From assembly GCF_052044135.1 (NCBI RefSeq), contig NZ_JBQDYF010000009.1:97477-161476 (forward strand): a DNA stretch of 64,000 nt. The letters run 5' to 3'. Positions 8,653-17,980 of this stretch are shown here, piece by piece. Below the pieces are notes generated by a model that was not told where the DNA came from, did no database searches, and saw nothing but the letters and a program-made list of their open reading frames with translations. Position 1 is the first letter of the stretch; each line of letters begins with the position of its first letter. A program made the translations under genes and the position numbers. This DNA is from Salinisphaera sp052044135 (GTDB lineage Bacteria; Pseudomonadota; Gammaproteobacteria; Nevskiales; Salinisphaeraceae).

Positions 8653-9546
8653 ATGCCCAATGTCCCGGTTCGCTTCACCGATCGCCTGTTCGCCGTTGCG
8701 CTGGCGCTGTTACCCACGCGCGCCATCTCGCATCTGGCGTTTGTCATCGCCGAGATCCGGCTGCCACGGATCAAGAACGCGCTGATCCGAGGCTTTCTGC
8801 GCGCCTATCCGGCGATCGACATGAGCGAAGCGGCCGAGCCGGAACCGACGCAATATGCCTGCTTCAACGATTTTTTCACGCGCGAACTCGCTGCCGATGT
8901 GCGGCCGTTACCGGCCGACGACCACACACTCGCCTGCCCCGTCGACGGCCAGCTCGGCATGTTCGGGGCGATCGAGACCGGCCGCCTGTTCCAGACCAAG
9001 GGCGTGGCCTACGACCTGCGGCAACTGGTGGCCGGCGACGACAGTCTTGCCGCCGCTTTTCTCGGCGGCCGCTATGTCACGCTGTATCTCGCGCCGCACG
9101 ATTATCATCGGGTACACATGCCGCTGGACGGCCGGCTGCGCGAGACACGCTATATACCCGGGCGCCTGTTCGGCGTGAACCCGCGCTGCGTGCGCGCCAT
9201 CCCGCGGCTGTTCTCGCGCAACGAACGCCTGGTGAGCTGCTTCGATACCGCGGTCGGGCCAGTGGCCGTGGTGATGGTCGGGGCCTTCATCGTCGGTGGC
9301 ATCCACACCCGCGCCGCCGGGCGCATCTGCCCGCCTCATCAAAAGGCCCGCCGCCACACCAGCTATATCGATGCCGGCCAGACCGAACACCGCTACGGCC
9401 GCGGCGATCCGATGGGGCATTTCATGCTGGGGTCGAGTGTGATCGTGCTGACCGGGCCTGACGCGGTGGACTTCGATCCCGAACTGACGGCCGGCCAGCC
9501 GGTGCGTCTCAACCAGTCGCTCGGACAACTCGTGCCGGGCGCCTGA
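8653..9546 (+). CDS. psd: Phosphatidylserine decarboxylase proenzyme
   Basis: This 297-residue membrane-associated proenzyme makes phosphatidylethanolamine. It self-cleaves at a conserved Gly-Ser to create the pyruvoyl cofactor. Visible features are FNDFFTRELAADVRP, the conserved LYLAPHDYHRVHMPLDG with the catalytic histidine, and the C-terminal cleavage site, which here reads HFMLGSSVIVL. The third position differs from the usual LGST, but the cleavage Ser is intact. The ATG giving MPNVPVRF is chosen because the residues before it are Arg-rich and unlike the family. It is convergent with epmA, nine bases apart. Confidence 0.95.
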   Translation: MPNVPVRFTDRLFAVALALLPTRAISHLAFVIAEIRLPRIKNALIRGFLRAYPAIDMSEAAEPEPTQYACFNDFFTRELAADVRPLPADDHTLACPVDGQLGMFGAIETGRLFQTKGVAYDLRQLVAGDDSLAAAFLGGRYVTLYLAPHDYHRVHMPLDGRLRETRYIPGRLFGVNPRCVRAIPRLFSRNERLVSCFDTAVGPVAVVMVGAFIVGGIHTRAAGRICPPHQKARRHTSYIDAGQTEHRYGRGDPMGHFMLGSSVIVLTGPDAVDFDPELTAGQPVRLNQSLGQLVPGA

Positions 9547-9555
9547 CACGCCGGA

Positions 9556-10506
9556 TCAGCGCCCGCTGGCGAATGGCAGAACCGGGGCGATCGCGTCGAC
9601 ACCCTGCAACAACGCCAGCAACCGGTCGATCCCGAGCGCGACGCCGGCGCAGGGCGGCAGTCCCGCGCGCATCGCCGCCAGCAAGGCCTCGTCGACCGGC
9701 GGCACCGGGCTGCCCTGCGCGACGCGCGCGTCCTGCTCGCGCTGCATGCGCTGCCCGGCCAGGGCGGCGTCCGCCAGTTCGCGCGCGCCGTTGGCGAGTT
9801 CGACGCCCTGCCAGAAGCATTCGAACCGCAGCGCCTGACGCGCATCGTCCGGATCGCTGGCCACCAGCACGGCGTCGTCGGCCGGGAAATGCGTCACCAG
9901 CTCGGCGCCGTCGCGGCCCAGCGTCGGCTGTACGCAGGTCGCCATGAGCAGATCGAGCCAGAACACGCGCCCGGCCTCGGCCCCCATGCCACCCGGGGCA
10001 ACGCCCTGGGCGGCCGCGCAGTCGGCAAGTGCGCGGGCGTCGGCCACCAGCGGATCGAGGCCGAGCGCCTCGCGGAACACGGCGCGATAGGTACGCGCCG
10101 GCCGGCCCGCGGGCACGCCCAGCCGACGCAGCAGCGCGGCGAGCCGGGCCATCGCCGCGCCCATGTCCTCGTCGACGCCGTACCACTCGAGCATGGTGAA
10201 CTCGGGATTGTGCCAGCGCCCGGTCTCCCCGGCGCGAAAGACATGCCCGAGCTGATACAACGAGCCGGCACCCTCGGCCAGCAGACGCTTGAGCGCATGC
10301 TCGGGCGACGGCACGAGATAGCCCGCACCCGCGACTGCCAGGCATTCCAGCGCGCGCTCGCTCGGTGCGGCCGCCGACAGCACGGGCGTATCCACTTCCA
10401 GCAGCCCGTGCTCGGCCATGAAGACACGAATATCGGCGAGCAACCGCGCCCGCGCCGCCAGCGCGCCCGGGGCGAGCCCCGAGCGCCAGCGGCCATCGTG
10501 GCTCAT
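9556..10506 (-). CDS. epmA: EF-P--(R)-beta-lysine ligase
   Basis: This 316-residue protein is a class II lysyl-tRNA-synthetase catalytic core without the anticodon-binding domain. It attaches (R)-beta-lysine to Lys34 of elongation factor P. Motif 2 is visible as GHVFRAGETGRWHNPEFTMLEWY and motif 3 as GVALGIDRLLALL; the start is MSHDGRWRSGLAPGALAARA. The ATG is chosen because it begins seven bases after the efp stop and gives the family N-terminus. Together with efp and epmB it forms a complete modification set. Confidence 0.95.
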   Translation of the reverse strand: MSHDGRWRSGLAPGALAARARLLADIRVFMAEHGLLEVDTPVLSAAAPSERALECLAVAGAGYLVPSPEHALKRLLAEGAGSLYQLGHVFRAGETGRWHNPEFTMLEWYGVDEDMGAAMARLAALLRRLGVPAGRPARTYRAVFREALGLDPLVADARALADCAAAQGVAPGGMGAEAGRVFWLDLLMATCVQPTLGRDGAELVTHFPADDAVLVASDPDDARQALRFECFWQGVELANGARELADAALAGQRMQREQDARVAQGSPVPPVDEALLAAMRAGLPPCAGVALGIDRLLALLQGVDAIAPVLPFASGR

Positions 10507-10513
10507 GCGGGTC

Positions 10514-11086
10514 TCAGCTTTCGTTGGCGCGCGAGACGTACTCACCCTTGCGGGTATCGATGCGCAGGGTCTCGCCTTCTTCGATAAACAACGGCACCTG
10601 GACCACCGCGCCCGTTTCCAGCGTGGCCGGCTTGGAACCGCCCGAGGAGGTGTTGCCGCGCACGCCCGGATCGGTCTCGGTGACCTGCAGGACGACGAAG
10701 TTGGGCGCATCCACCTGCAGCGGCACACCGTTCCACAGCGTGACATCGCAGCTGTCCTGGGGCTTGAGCCACTTGGCGGCATCGCCGACCGCGGCTTCGC
10801 TGGCCTGGTACTGCTCGAACGTGTTCGGTTCCATGAAATGGAAGAACTCACCATCGTGGTACAGGAACTGAAGATCGAGGTTGAACACGTCGGCCGCCTC
10901 GACCGAATCGCCCGACTTGAAGGTGCGCTCGACCGTGCGATTGGTCTTGAGGTTGCGCACCTTCACGCGATTGAAAGCCTGGCCCTTGCCGGGCTTGACG
11001 AATTCGTTCTCGACGATGGTGTACGGGTCGCCGTCGAGGATGATCTTCAGGCCGCCCTTGAACTGGTTGGTGGAAAACTGCGCCAT
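10514..11086 (-). CDS. efp: Elongation factor P
   Basis: This 190-residue factor relieves ribosome stalling on polyproline stretches. It has three OB-like domains. The tip loop reads FVKPGKGQA with the modifiable lysine exactly at position 34 (GK34G), as required for beta-lysylation by EpmA/EpmB; the C-terminus GEYVSRANES is typical. The ATG giving MAQFSTNQ is used because it puts the lysine at position 34; an in-frame upstream Met would add 13 unrelated residues. It is cotranscribed with epmA and divergent from epmB. Confidence 0.97.
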   Translation of the reverse strand: MAQFSTNQFKGGLKIILDGDPYTIVENEFVKPGKGQAFNRVKVRNLKTNRTVERTFKSGDSVEAADVFNLDLQFLYHDGEFFHFMEPNTFEQYQASEAAVGDAAKWLKPQDSCDVTLWNGVPLQVDAPNFVVLQVTETDPGVRGNTSSGGSKPATLETGAVVQVPLFIEEGETLRIDTRKGEYVSRANES

Positions 11087-11202
11087 AAAACGAAACTCCA
11101 AGGCTGGAATGCGTCGCGCCGGCATGCGCGGCGCCCCGGTCTCAAGAATCCGTCGTCAGGCCGTGCGGCACGGGCTGACGACAGCCTCTATACTGGTTCG
11201 AT

Positions 11203-12291
11203 ATGAGCACACGCCCCGCGCCATCACGGATTACGCCGCTGATCGAGCCGCGCAGTCTATCGTATCGCAGCGGTGGCTGGCAGCAGGCCATGCGTGACGC
11301 CATCACCGACGTCGATACGCTGTTTGCCGAACTCGACCTGCCGGCCGAGTACAAGCCCGCGGCCCGACGTGCCGCCGCTCTGTTCGATCTGCGCGTACCG
11401 CGCGGCTATGTCGCGCGCATGCGCCGCGGCGACATCGCCGACCCCCTGCTGCGCCAGGTTCTGCCGCTGCACGCCGAGTGCCACGATCCGCCCGGTTTCG
11501 TCGACGATGCGGTGGGCGACAATTCGAGCGCCGTCGGCGATGGGCTGCTGCACAAATACCACGGCCGGGCGCTGCTGGTGACCACCGGCGCCTGTGCCGT
11601 GCATTGCCGCTATTGCTTTCGCCGGCACTTCGATTACAGCGCCCAACATGCGGGCGGCTCGCATACCGAGGCCGCGCTGGCGCGCATCGCCGCGGACCCG
11701 AGCATTACCGAAGTGATCCTGTCAGGCGGCGATCCGCTATCGCTGTCGAATGCGCGGCTGGACGCACTCGGGGCGCGACTGGATGCCATCGACCATGTCC
11801 GGCGACTACGCATACATACGCGCACACCCGTTGTGCTGCCCGAACGCGTGGATGACGGGCTGCTCGCATGGTTCGCCGCACGCCGCGCGCGAACGGTGGT
11901 CGTGTTGCATGTCAATCACGCGGCTGAACTTTCCTTCGAAGTTGCCGATATGGCTCGTGCGATCGCGGGTACCGGCGCCGTACCGCTCAATCAGGCCGTG
12001 TTGCTCGCCGGCGTCAACGACGACGCCGACACGCTCGCGGATTTGAGTCTGGCGCTCTTCGATGCCGGTGTTATGCCTTATTATCTGCACCTGCTTGATC
12101 GCGTTCGCGGAACCCATCATTTCGAGGTGCCGGAATCGCGTGCGGTCGTGTTGATGCAGGCGCTTGCCGCACGCTTGCCGGGCTACCTGGTACCGAAGCT
12201 GGCGCGCGAGGGCGCGGGCGACGATGCCAAGAGCGTACTTGGCGTGCCGGCACGGGCACGGCATGCTGGGTCCAGGGGACAAGGGGACTGA
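11203..12291 (+). CDS. epmB: EF-P beta-lysylation protein, lysine 2,3-aminomutase family
   Basis: This 362-residue radical-SAM, PLP-dependent enzyme converts (S)-alpha-lysine to (R)-beta-lysine for EF-P modification. The cluster motif is CAVHCRYCFRRHFDY (CxxxCxxC), followed by EVILSGGDPLSLSN and the C-terminal YYLHLLDRVRGTHHF. It starts 117 bases from the divergent efp gene. No Shine-Dalgarno sequence is visible before the ATG, and a TATACT box lies only nine bases upstream, so the mRNA may be leaderless or nearly so. The gene is followed after five bases by the FimX-like gene. Confidence 0.95.
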   Translation: MSTRPAPSRITPLIEPRSLSYRSGGWQQAMRDAITDVDTLFAELDLPAEYKPAARRAAALFDLRVPRGYVARMRRGDIADPLLRQVLPLHAECHDPPGFVDDAVGDNSSAVGDGLLHKYHGRALLVTTGACAVHCRYCFRRHFDYSAQHAGGSHTEAALARIAADPSITEVILSGGDPLSLSNARLDALGARLDAIDHVRRLRIHTRTPVVLPERVDDGLLAWFAARRARTVVVLHVNHAAELSFEVADMARAIAGTGAVPLNQAVLLAGVNDDADTLADLSLALFDAGVMPYYLHLLDRVRGTHHFEVPESRAVVLMQALAARLPGYLVPKLAREGAGDDAKSVLGVPARARHAGSRGQGD

Positions 12292-12296
12292 TACCG

Positions 12297-14351
12297 ATGG
12301 CCATTGCCGACGCAACCAACGCACATCGATCGAATGCAAGCAACGACAGGGCCGACGCCAATGCACTGATCGCGGTGATTGGCGACGATGACGCCACCAG
12401 CCGGCGACTGGCCGCTCGCCTGCAGACGCTTTCGCCGCGGGATTGGGCGACCCACCGGTTTGACGACTTCGATACCGCCGCGAGCCAGGTGCATCCGCCG
12501 GTGGCCCTGCTCGCCCTGGTCTGCCGCGACGGCGACCGCTTCGATACCGCGACGCTGATTCAGCGCGTGGAACACGTCGGCAGCGTCCCGCTGCTGGTGG
12601 CGGGCACCGAGGTGCGTCTGCCGCCCCGCGGCGCCTGCGTGCGCGCCGGCGTCTGTCAGCGCATCGATATCGACGAGGATGCGGAATTGATCGACGCCCG
12701 GCTGTCGCGCGCGGTGGATCTGGCCATCGACCGGCGCCGCCTGGCCGAGTTCGAGCAACAGAGCGAGGGCGCGAGAGCCCGCCTCGACGGGGGCACGCTG
12801 GTCGGGGTGACGCCGCATTTCGCCGACCTGATCGGGGCCGAGTCCGCCGCGGCCATCAACGGGCAAGCGCTCGGCAGCTGGCTGTCCAAGACCGACGCGG
12901 CGCGCCTGTCCGCCGCCCAGGCGCGCCTGAACGACTCCCACCGGCCGGCCGGGCGCGGCGTGATCCTGCGCCGCGCCAGCGCTGGCGCCACGCATCCGCT
13001 GTCCGCGCATCTGTATACCGGTGCCGATCGCAGCCAGTGGCTGTCGCTGGCACCGATCGAGACGACCAGCATGCCGGTTCTGGGCGCGAGCCCCATTGCC
13101 GACGCGCGCATGGCGCTGCATCGACACCTGGCCAGCATCAGCCGCTGGTCCGACAGCGGTCGCCTGCGCGGTCTGGTGTTCGTGGCCCTCGACGGCGTGC
13201 CGGCACTGCAACAGCAATTCGGCCTCGCGAGCACCGATGAATTGCTCGAGGAGGTCAGCCTGTTCCTGATCGACAACCTGGCCGATACCGACCGCTGCTT
13301 CCGCTTCGCCGTGGGCGAATACGTTCTGTCGATCGAACGCGGGGCGCCGGCCGATGTTTCAGCCATGGCGGAAACCCTGGTACGCACCATCGGCGACACC
13401 GAGTTCGGCGGTCATCATCGCTCGGTGCATGTCACGGCCAGCGTGTCCGCCATCATGCTCGGGGCGGAATCCACCGCCAACGATCGTCGGCTGCAACAAC
13501 TGGTCGACACCGGATATCGCCTGCGGGAGACCGGCGGCGACGCGTTTCGCGAATGCGAAGGCGATCCGATGGCGGACGCACAGGCCGGCTCGGACGCCTG
13601 GCAGAGCCGGCTGGAACAGGCGCTCGCCTCGGATCGTTTCCGGCTGGCATTCCAGACCGTGACCAGCCTGGCCGGCGACCAGCGTCGTTACTACGACGTG
13701 CTGCTGCGCTACGTCGACGATCACGACGGCATGATCATGCCTGGCAACTTCCTGCCGGCCGCCGAGCAGGCCGGCCTGATGCCCGAGATCGATCGCTGGG
13801 TGACCCGGCGCGCGGCGCGCGTGATCGCCGAACAGGCCGCCCGCGACGTCGAACTCGCGCTGTTCGTCAAACTGTCGAGCGCCACGCTCGACAGCGCGCA
13901 GACATTCATCCAGTGGCTGGCAGAGGACGAGGCCATGGCCGCGATCGATCACCAGCAGATCATATTCTGCGTGCGTGAATCGGACGCGCGCTCACACGTG
14001 GCCGCGACGCGTCGCCTGGCCGCCGAACTCGACCGTCAGACTTATCGTTTTGCGCTGACGCATTTCGGCGAGTCGAGCAGCCATGCGGCGATGCTCGAAA
14101 ACCTCACGCTGTCGTTCATCAAACTGGCACCGGCGTTTGCGCGCCAGCTGGCGGAACAGAACAGCGAGGATGCGCGTCTGCAGCGGGTCGTCGATTTCGC
14201 CCGCGAGCACCGCGTGCCGCTCATCGCCGAGCATATCGAGGATGCCGCCAGCATGGCACGCCTGTGGCAGGCAGGCGTCAACTACGTCCAGGGCCACTTC
14301 ATTCAGGAGCCGGACCCGGCGGCGCTACAGCATGGCGAAACCATCGGCTGA
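12297..14351 (+). CDS. fimX: FimX-like REC/PAS/degenerate GGDEF-EAL c-di-GMP receptor
   Basis: This 684-residue protein has the FimX layout. Residues about 20-115 form a receiver-like fold without a standard phosphoacceptor, 140-250 a PAS-like region, 265-420 a degenerate GGDEF domain (VGEYVL replaces GGDEF) and 430-684 an EAL domain. EAL metal ligands are lost: the EAL signature is DVL, the Asn of the NLS motif is Lys (FVKLSS), and the DDFG pair reads THFG. It should therefore bind rather than hydrolyse c-di-GMP. In Pseudomonas, FimX controls type IV pilus assembly and its gene lies near parC, as here. Length matches FimX (about 690). The function is inferred from architecture and synteny. 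Confidence 0.8.
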   Translation: MAIADATNAHRSNASNDRADANALIAVIGDDDATSRRLAARLQTLSPRDWATHRFDDFDTAASQVHPPVALLALVCRDGDRFDTATLIQRVEHVGSVPLLVAGTEVRLPPRGACVRAGVCQRIDIDEDAELIDARLSRAVDLAIDRRRLAEFEQQSEGARARLDGGTLVGVTPHFADLIGAESAAAINGQALGSWLSKTDAARLSAAQARLNDSHRPAGRGVILRRASAGATHPLSAHLYTGADRSQWLSLAPIETTSMPVLGASPIADARMALHRHLASISRWSDSGRLRGLVFVALDGVPALQQQFGLASTDELLEEVSLFLIDNLADTDRCFRFAVGEYVLSIERGAPADVSAMAETLVRTIGDTEFGGHHRSVHVTASVSAIMLGAESTANDRRLQQLVDTGYRLRETGGDAFRECEGDPMADAQAGSDAWQSRLEQALASDRFRLAFQTVTSLAGDQRRYYDVLLRYVDDHDGMIMPGNFLPAAEQAGLMPEIDRWVTRRAARVIAEQAARDVELALFVKLSSATLDSAQTFIQWLAEDEAMAAIDHQQIIFCVRESDARSHVAATRRLAAELDRQTYRFALTHFGESSSHAAMLENLTLSFIKLAPAFARQLAEQNSEDARLQRVVDFAREHRVPLIAEHIEDAASMARLWQAGVNYVQGHFIQEPDPAALQHGETIG

Positions 14352-14408
14352 TCGCGCTTTCGGGGGCGCGGGCCGAGCCGGCCGACGGCCGGCATCGCCC
14401 GGAGGTTC

Positions 14409-16631
14409 TCAGCCCTGACGCGACAGGCGCTGGACCTGTGTGAAGCCACGTGGCAGACGCTTGCCGCGCGAAGCCCGCGGGCCGCGATAGGGATCGCGTT
14501 CGGCGGGTTTGAGCGTCATGTGGCGCTTGCCGCTGTGGATCACCAATGTCTGGTCGCCGGATACCGCCTGAATCGCGATCACGGCCTCACCGGCCTTGAG
14601 CGCAATCAGCTTGTTGCCCTTGCCCTTGGCGAGCTGCGGCAGCTCCTCGAGTGACAGGCACAGCAATTGGCCGGCGGTGGTCACCACGCAGACCTCCGGG
14701 TCATCGCCCGCGACCGTCGTCGGCGCCAGCGCCGTCGCCCCCTTGCCCGGCGTGAGCGTGGCCTTGCCCGATTTCTGCCGACTCGCCATATCCGCCAGTC
14801 GCGTGGCGAAGCCGTTACCCGCCGTCGACGCCAGCACGCAGAGCAGATCCCCGCCGCCGATTGCCAGACCCACGAAGCGCGCCCCGTCGGCTGGCGACAG
14901 CGAGCCGGTGAGCGGCTCACCCTGGCCACGCGCCGACGGCAACCTGTGCGCGGCGAGACTGTAACTGCGTCCGGCCGAGTCGAGCACGATCAGCTTGTCG
15001 TTCGAGCGGCCCGCCGCATCGGCCAGGTATTCGTCGCCGGTTCGATAGTTCATGCCCATGGCGTCGACATCGTGGCCCTTGGCCGAGCGGATCCAGCCCT
15101 CGCGCGACAACACCACCGTGATGTTCTCGCTGGGCACGAGATCGGCCTCCGACAGTGCCCTGGCCTGATGGCGTTCGACCAGCGCGCTGCGGCGATCGTC
15201 GCCGTACTGCTCGGCATCGGCGGTGAGTTCGTCGGCAATCAGCTGGTTGAGTTTCGCCCGGGAGCCCAGCGTGGCCTCGAGATCGGCGCGCTCGGCCGCG
15301 AGCTCTTCCTGCTCGCCGCGGATCTTGAACTCCTCGAGTTTCATCAAGTGCCGCAGACGCAGGTTGAGGATCGCGTCTGCCTGCACGTCGGTGATTGCGA
15401 AGCGAGCCATCATCACCGGCTTGGGTTGATCCTCGGTGCGGATGATGTGAATGACGTCGTCGATGTTGAGATACGCAACCAGCAGGCCTTCGAGGATGTG
15501 TAACCGGTCGGTGACCGCCTTCAGGCGATGTTCCAGACGCCGCGTGACCGTGGTCGTGCGATAGATCAGCCATTCGGACAACAGATCGCGCAGATTCTTG
15601 ACCCGCGGCGCACCGTCCAGCCCGATCACGTTGAGGTTCACGCGTACATTCTTCTCGAGCCCGGTGGTAGCGAACAGATGCGCCATCATCGCCTCGATGT
15701 CCACGCGGTTGCTGCGCGGCACGATCACCAGCCGGGTCGGATTCTCGTGATCGGATTCGTCGCGCAGATCGGAGACCATCGGCAGCTTCTTGGCCGTCAT
15801 CTGGCCCGCGACCTGTTCCAGCACCTTGGCGCCCGAGGTCTGGTAGGGCAACTCGTTGATCACGACTTCGCCGGATTCGATCGTGTACGTCGCGCGCACG
15901 CGCACCTGGCCGTTGCCGGTGGCATACATCTGGCGAATGTCGGCGGCCGAAGTGATGATTTCGGCACCGGTCGGGAAATCCGGCGCCGGCATGTGCGCCA
16001 TCAGCGCGTCGAGATCGGCATCCGGGTTGTTCAGCAGATGGATCGTGGCCGCGGCGACCTCGCGGATGTTGTGCGGCGGGATATCCGTCGCCATGCCGAC
16101 CGCGATCCCGGTGCCGCCATTCAGCAGCACGTTCGGCAGGCGCGCCGGCAGGGTTTCGGGCTCATCCAGCGTGCCGTCGAAATTCGGCCGCCAGTCGACC
16201 GTGCCCTGGCCGAGTTCGGACAACAACGTCGCCGCATAGGCGGTCAGGCGCGATTCGGTGTAGCGCATGGCCGCGAACGATTTCGGATCGTCCGCCGTGC
16301 CCCAGTTGCCCTGGCCGTCGACCAGCGGATAACGATAAGTGAACGGCTGGGCCATGATCACCATGGCCTCGTAGCAGGCCGAGTCGCCGTGCGGATGGAA
16401 CTTGCCGATCACGTCGCCGACCGTGCGCGCCGCTTTCTTCGGCTTGGACGCCGCCGACAGGCCGAGCTCGCTCATGGCATAGACGATGCGCCGCTGCACC
16501 GGCTTCAGGCCGTCGCCCACGTGCGGCAAGGCGCGATCGAGGATGACGTACATCGCATAATCGAGATACGCCTTTTCGGCAAAGGCGTTGAGCGGCAGGC
16601 GCTCGCTGTCGTGTTCGAAGGTCGTGGCCAT
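14409..16631 (-). CDS. parC: DNA topoisomerase IV subunit A
   Basis: This 740-residue subunit breaks and rejoins DNA during decatenation. The catalytic tyrosine lies in FAAMRYTESRL. The quinolone-determining region HPHGDSACYEAM has the wild-type Ser80 and Glu84 equivalents. The C-terminal beta-pinwheel is present but short. The ATG giving MATTFEHDSERLPLNAFAEK is chosen because it reproduces the family N-terminus; the frame extends about 32 codons upstream without homology. It is on the same strand as parE, which lies 5.3 kb away beyond an accessory block. Confidence 0.97.
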   Translation of the reverse strand: MATTFEHDSERLPLNAFAEKAYLDYAMYVILDRALPHVGDGLKPVQRRIVYAMSELGLSAASKPKKAARTVGDVIGKFHPHGDSACYEAMVIMAQPFTYRYPLVDGQGNWGTADDPKSFAAMRYTESRLTAYAATLLSELGQGTVDWRPNFDGTLDEPETLPARLPNVLLNGGTGIAVGMATDIPPHNIREVAAATIHLLNNPDADLDALMAHMPAPDFPTGAEIITSAADIRQMYATGNGQVRVRATYTIESGEVVINELPYQTSGAKVLEQVAGQMTAKKLPMVSDLRDESDHENPTRLVIVPRSNRVDIEAMMAHLFATTGLEKNVRVNLNVIGLDGAPRVKNLRDLLSEWLIYRTTTVTRRLEHRLKAVTDRLHILEGLLVAYLNIDDVIHIIRTEDQPKPVMMARFAITDVQADAILNLRLRHLMKLEEFKIRGEQEELAAERADLEATLGSRAKLNQLIADELTADAEQYGDDRRSALVERHQARALSEADLVPSENITVVLSREGWIRSAKGHDVDAMGMNYRTGDEYLADAAGRSNDKLIVLDSAGRSYSLAAHRLPSARGQGEPLTGSLSPADGARFVGLAIGGGDLLCVLASTAGNGFATRLADMASRQKSGKATLTPGKGATALAPTTVAGDDPEVCVVTTAGQLLCLSLEELPQLAKGKGNKLIALKAGEAVIAIQAVSGDQTLVIHSGKRHMTLKPAERDPYRGPRASRGKRLPRGFTQVQRLSRQG

Positions 16632-17287
16632 CGTGCCTCGCTGGCGAATCGTTCCCCGGGGGGCCGACGGTATGCCGGCCTCAGGAACAGTATCAGGCCG
16701 CAGCAAGGTACCCGCCGAACCACACACACGGCAAGCCGGGATCGCACGCCGGCCGTCCCGGTGGCGATGTTTGCAGATCGTGGTTCACGACACGTCGCGC
16801 CGCCGGCCCGGGGCAGAACACGGGCGAGCCGCCGCGCCTTGCCGGGACGATGCCAGCGCTTTTGCCGGCTCAGCTTCGCTTCGAGCGCACCAAAGACATC
16901 GCGCTGCTCGGTCCCAGCGACGCGTACAAGGCTCATATACCCACCCGGAGTCCCCGGATAGATCGGACCCGGATCAGTCGGCCGTGATAACGCGGGTTGA
17001 GGTTGAAACACGGGCTCGGCTACGGCCTGCCTGTCGTATTTGCTGACACGCCGATTTCACCGATGCCCAACAGATGTATCTGTTTTTTTATTTATATTTA
17101 ATGAGTATTACATATTTAATACAGCTCTTTGCGTCGAAAAACAATACATCTTTAATTGCCGACGCCTGCGATTAAAGTTGTTAATACAGTTATATTTCAA
17201 TCGCTTAAATATTATGGCATGCACCTTGTAATCGCAACAAAAGAAAACACACCCAAAGCCGAAACGCGCCCTAAAAGGTTCACGATT
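16632..17287. other. Intergenic region parC to PEP-CTERM gene
   Basis: The first 400 bases are GC-rich like the rest of the chromosome and show no convincing gene. From about 17,060 composition drops sharply to AT-rich DNA. This part holds a short dyad (CAGATGTATCTG), two direct repeats TTAATACAG (17116-17124 and 17181-17189) and a sigma-54-like promoter just before the PEP-CTERM gene. The direct repeats are at a distance suitable for an enhancer-binding protein, which is inference. Confidence 0.6.
17215..17230 (+). promoter_or_regulatory. Sigma-54-like -24/-12 promoter of PEP-CTERM gene
   Basis: The sequence TGGCATGCACCTTGTA matches the sigma-54 consensus TGGCACG-N4-TTGCW at 10 of 12 defined positions with the correct spacing. 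The predicted transcription start is about 45 bases before the ATG of the PEP-CTERM gene. PEP-CTERM genes are known in several species to be driven by a PrsK/PrsR-type sigma-54 activator system. The weak point is T instead of C in the -12 element. Confidence 0.55.
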
Positions 17288-17980
17288 ATGTCTTTTTTAC
17301 GTTATACTTGCTTCTCAGTCGCCATTTCAACTTTTACAGCATTTACTTCGGCGCACGCCGCATATCTTGGCTATGGCAGCCAGCTGGACGCCGATGGCGT
17401 GCCGACCAGCCGGGTTGCCGCCGCTACCCGCATCGATTTCAACGACGCCAGTAATCTTTGCGATCCAGCCAGCTGTGATTCGACGGCCATCTACGCGAAC
17501 GACGGCAGCTTCCGGCAGAGCTATCGACCGACCGGCGATAACACCGTGTTTGCCTCCGTTTCGCCTTCATACAGTCCGGCAAGCCCGGCGGCCAAGCTCG
17601 ACCTGCAGTCATCGAACAATTACTTCGGCCTGTACTGGGGCAGCCTCAACGCTGGCGACACAATCACGTTTCGCTACAACGACACGTCCGTCGCCTCGTT
17701 CAACGGCACGGCGATCGCCGGGGCGACCGACGACAGCCTCTATGTAAACTTCTTTGACCTGCCGACGTTCAACGCCGTCGAGTTCCGGAATAACAACAAT
17801 TTCAGTAACAGCGATTTAGGCGACTACTTGAACTGGTCGAATTTCGCTTTCGACAACGTCGCTTACGGCAACGTCGCCGATGTGCCAGAGCCCGGCTCGC
17901 TGGCAATGTTCGGCCTGGGCCTGCTGTTTATGGTCGGCCGCATCGGTCTCCGTCGACGCTACCGGCAACCAGGCTTCTAG
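17288..17980 (+). CDS. PEP-CTERM sorting-domain protein
   Basis: This 230-residue exported protein has an N-terminal signal peptide (MSFLRYTCFSVAISTFTAFTSAHAA). The C-terminal sorting signal contains VPEPGSLAMFGLGLLFM, a short hydrophobic helix and the basic tail RRRYR. Such proteins are cleaved and anchored or released by exosortase. The body is rich in Asn, Ser, Asp and aromatic residues with a beta-sandwich look (TITFRYNDTSVASFNG) and no recognisable catalytic motif. The start is chosen at the ATG before the signal peptide; the frame is open further upstream over AT-rich promoter DNA. No exosortase gene is in this window. Base composition is less GC-rich than the neighbours, suggesting transfer. 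Confidence 0.88.
   Translation: MSFLRYTCFSVAISTFTAFTSAHAAYLGYGSQLDADGVPTSRVAAATRIDFNDASNLCDPASCDSTAIYANDGSFRQSYRPTGDNTVFASVSPSYSPASPAAKLDLQSSNNYFGLYWGSLNAGDTITFRYNDTSVASFNGTAIAGATDDSLYVNFFDLPTFNAVEFRNNNNFSNSDLGDYLNWSNFAFDNVAYGNVADVPEPGSLAMFGLGLLFMVGRIGLRRRYRQPGF

Noticed and set aside
14374..14394. GCCGGCCG/CGGCCGGC palindrome between fimX-like gene and parC
   Set aside because: No U-tract and almost no loop; in DNA this GC-rich it may be chance, so it is not called a terminator.
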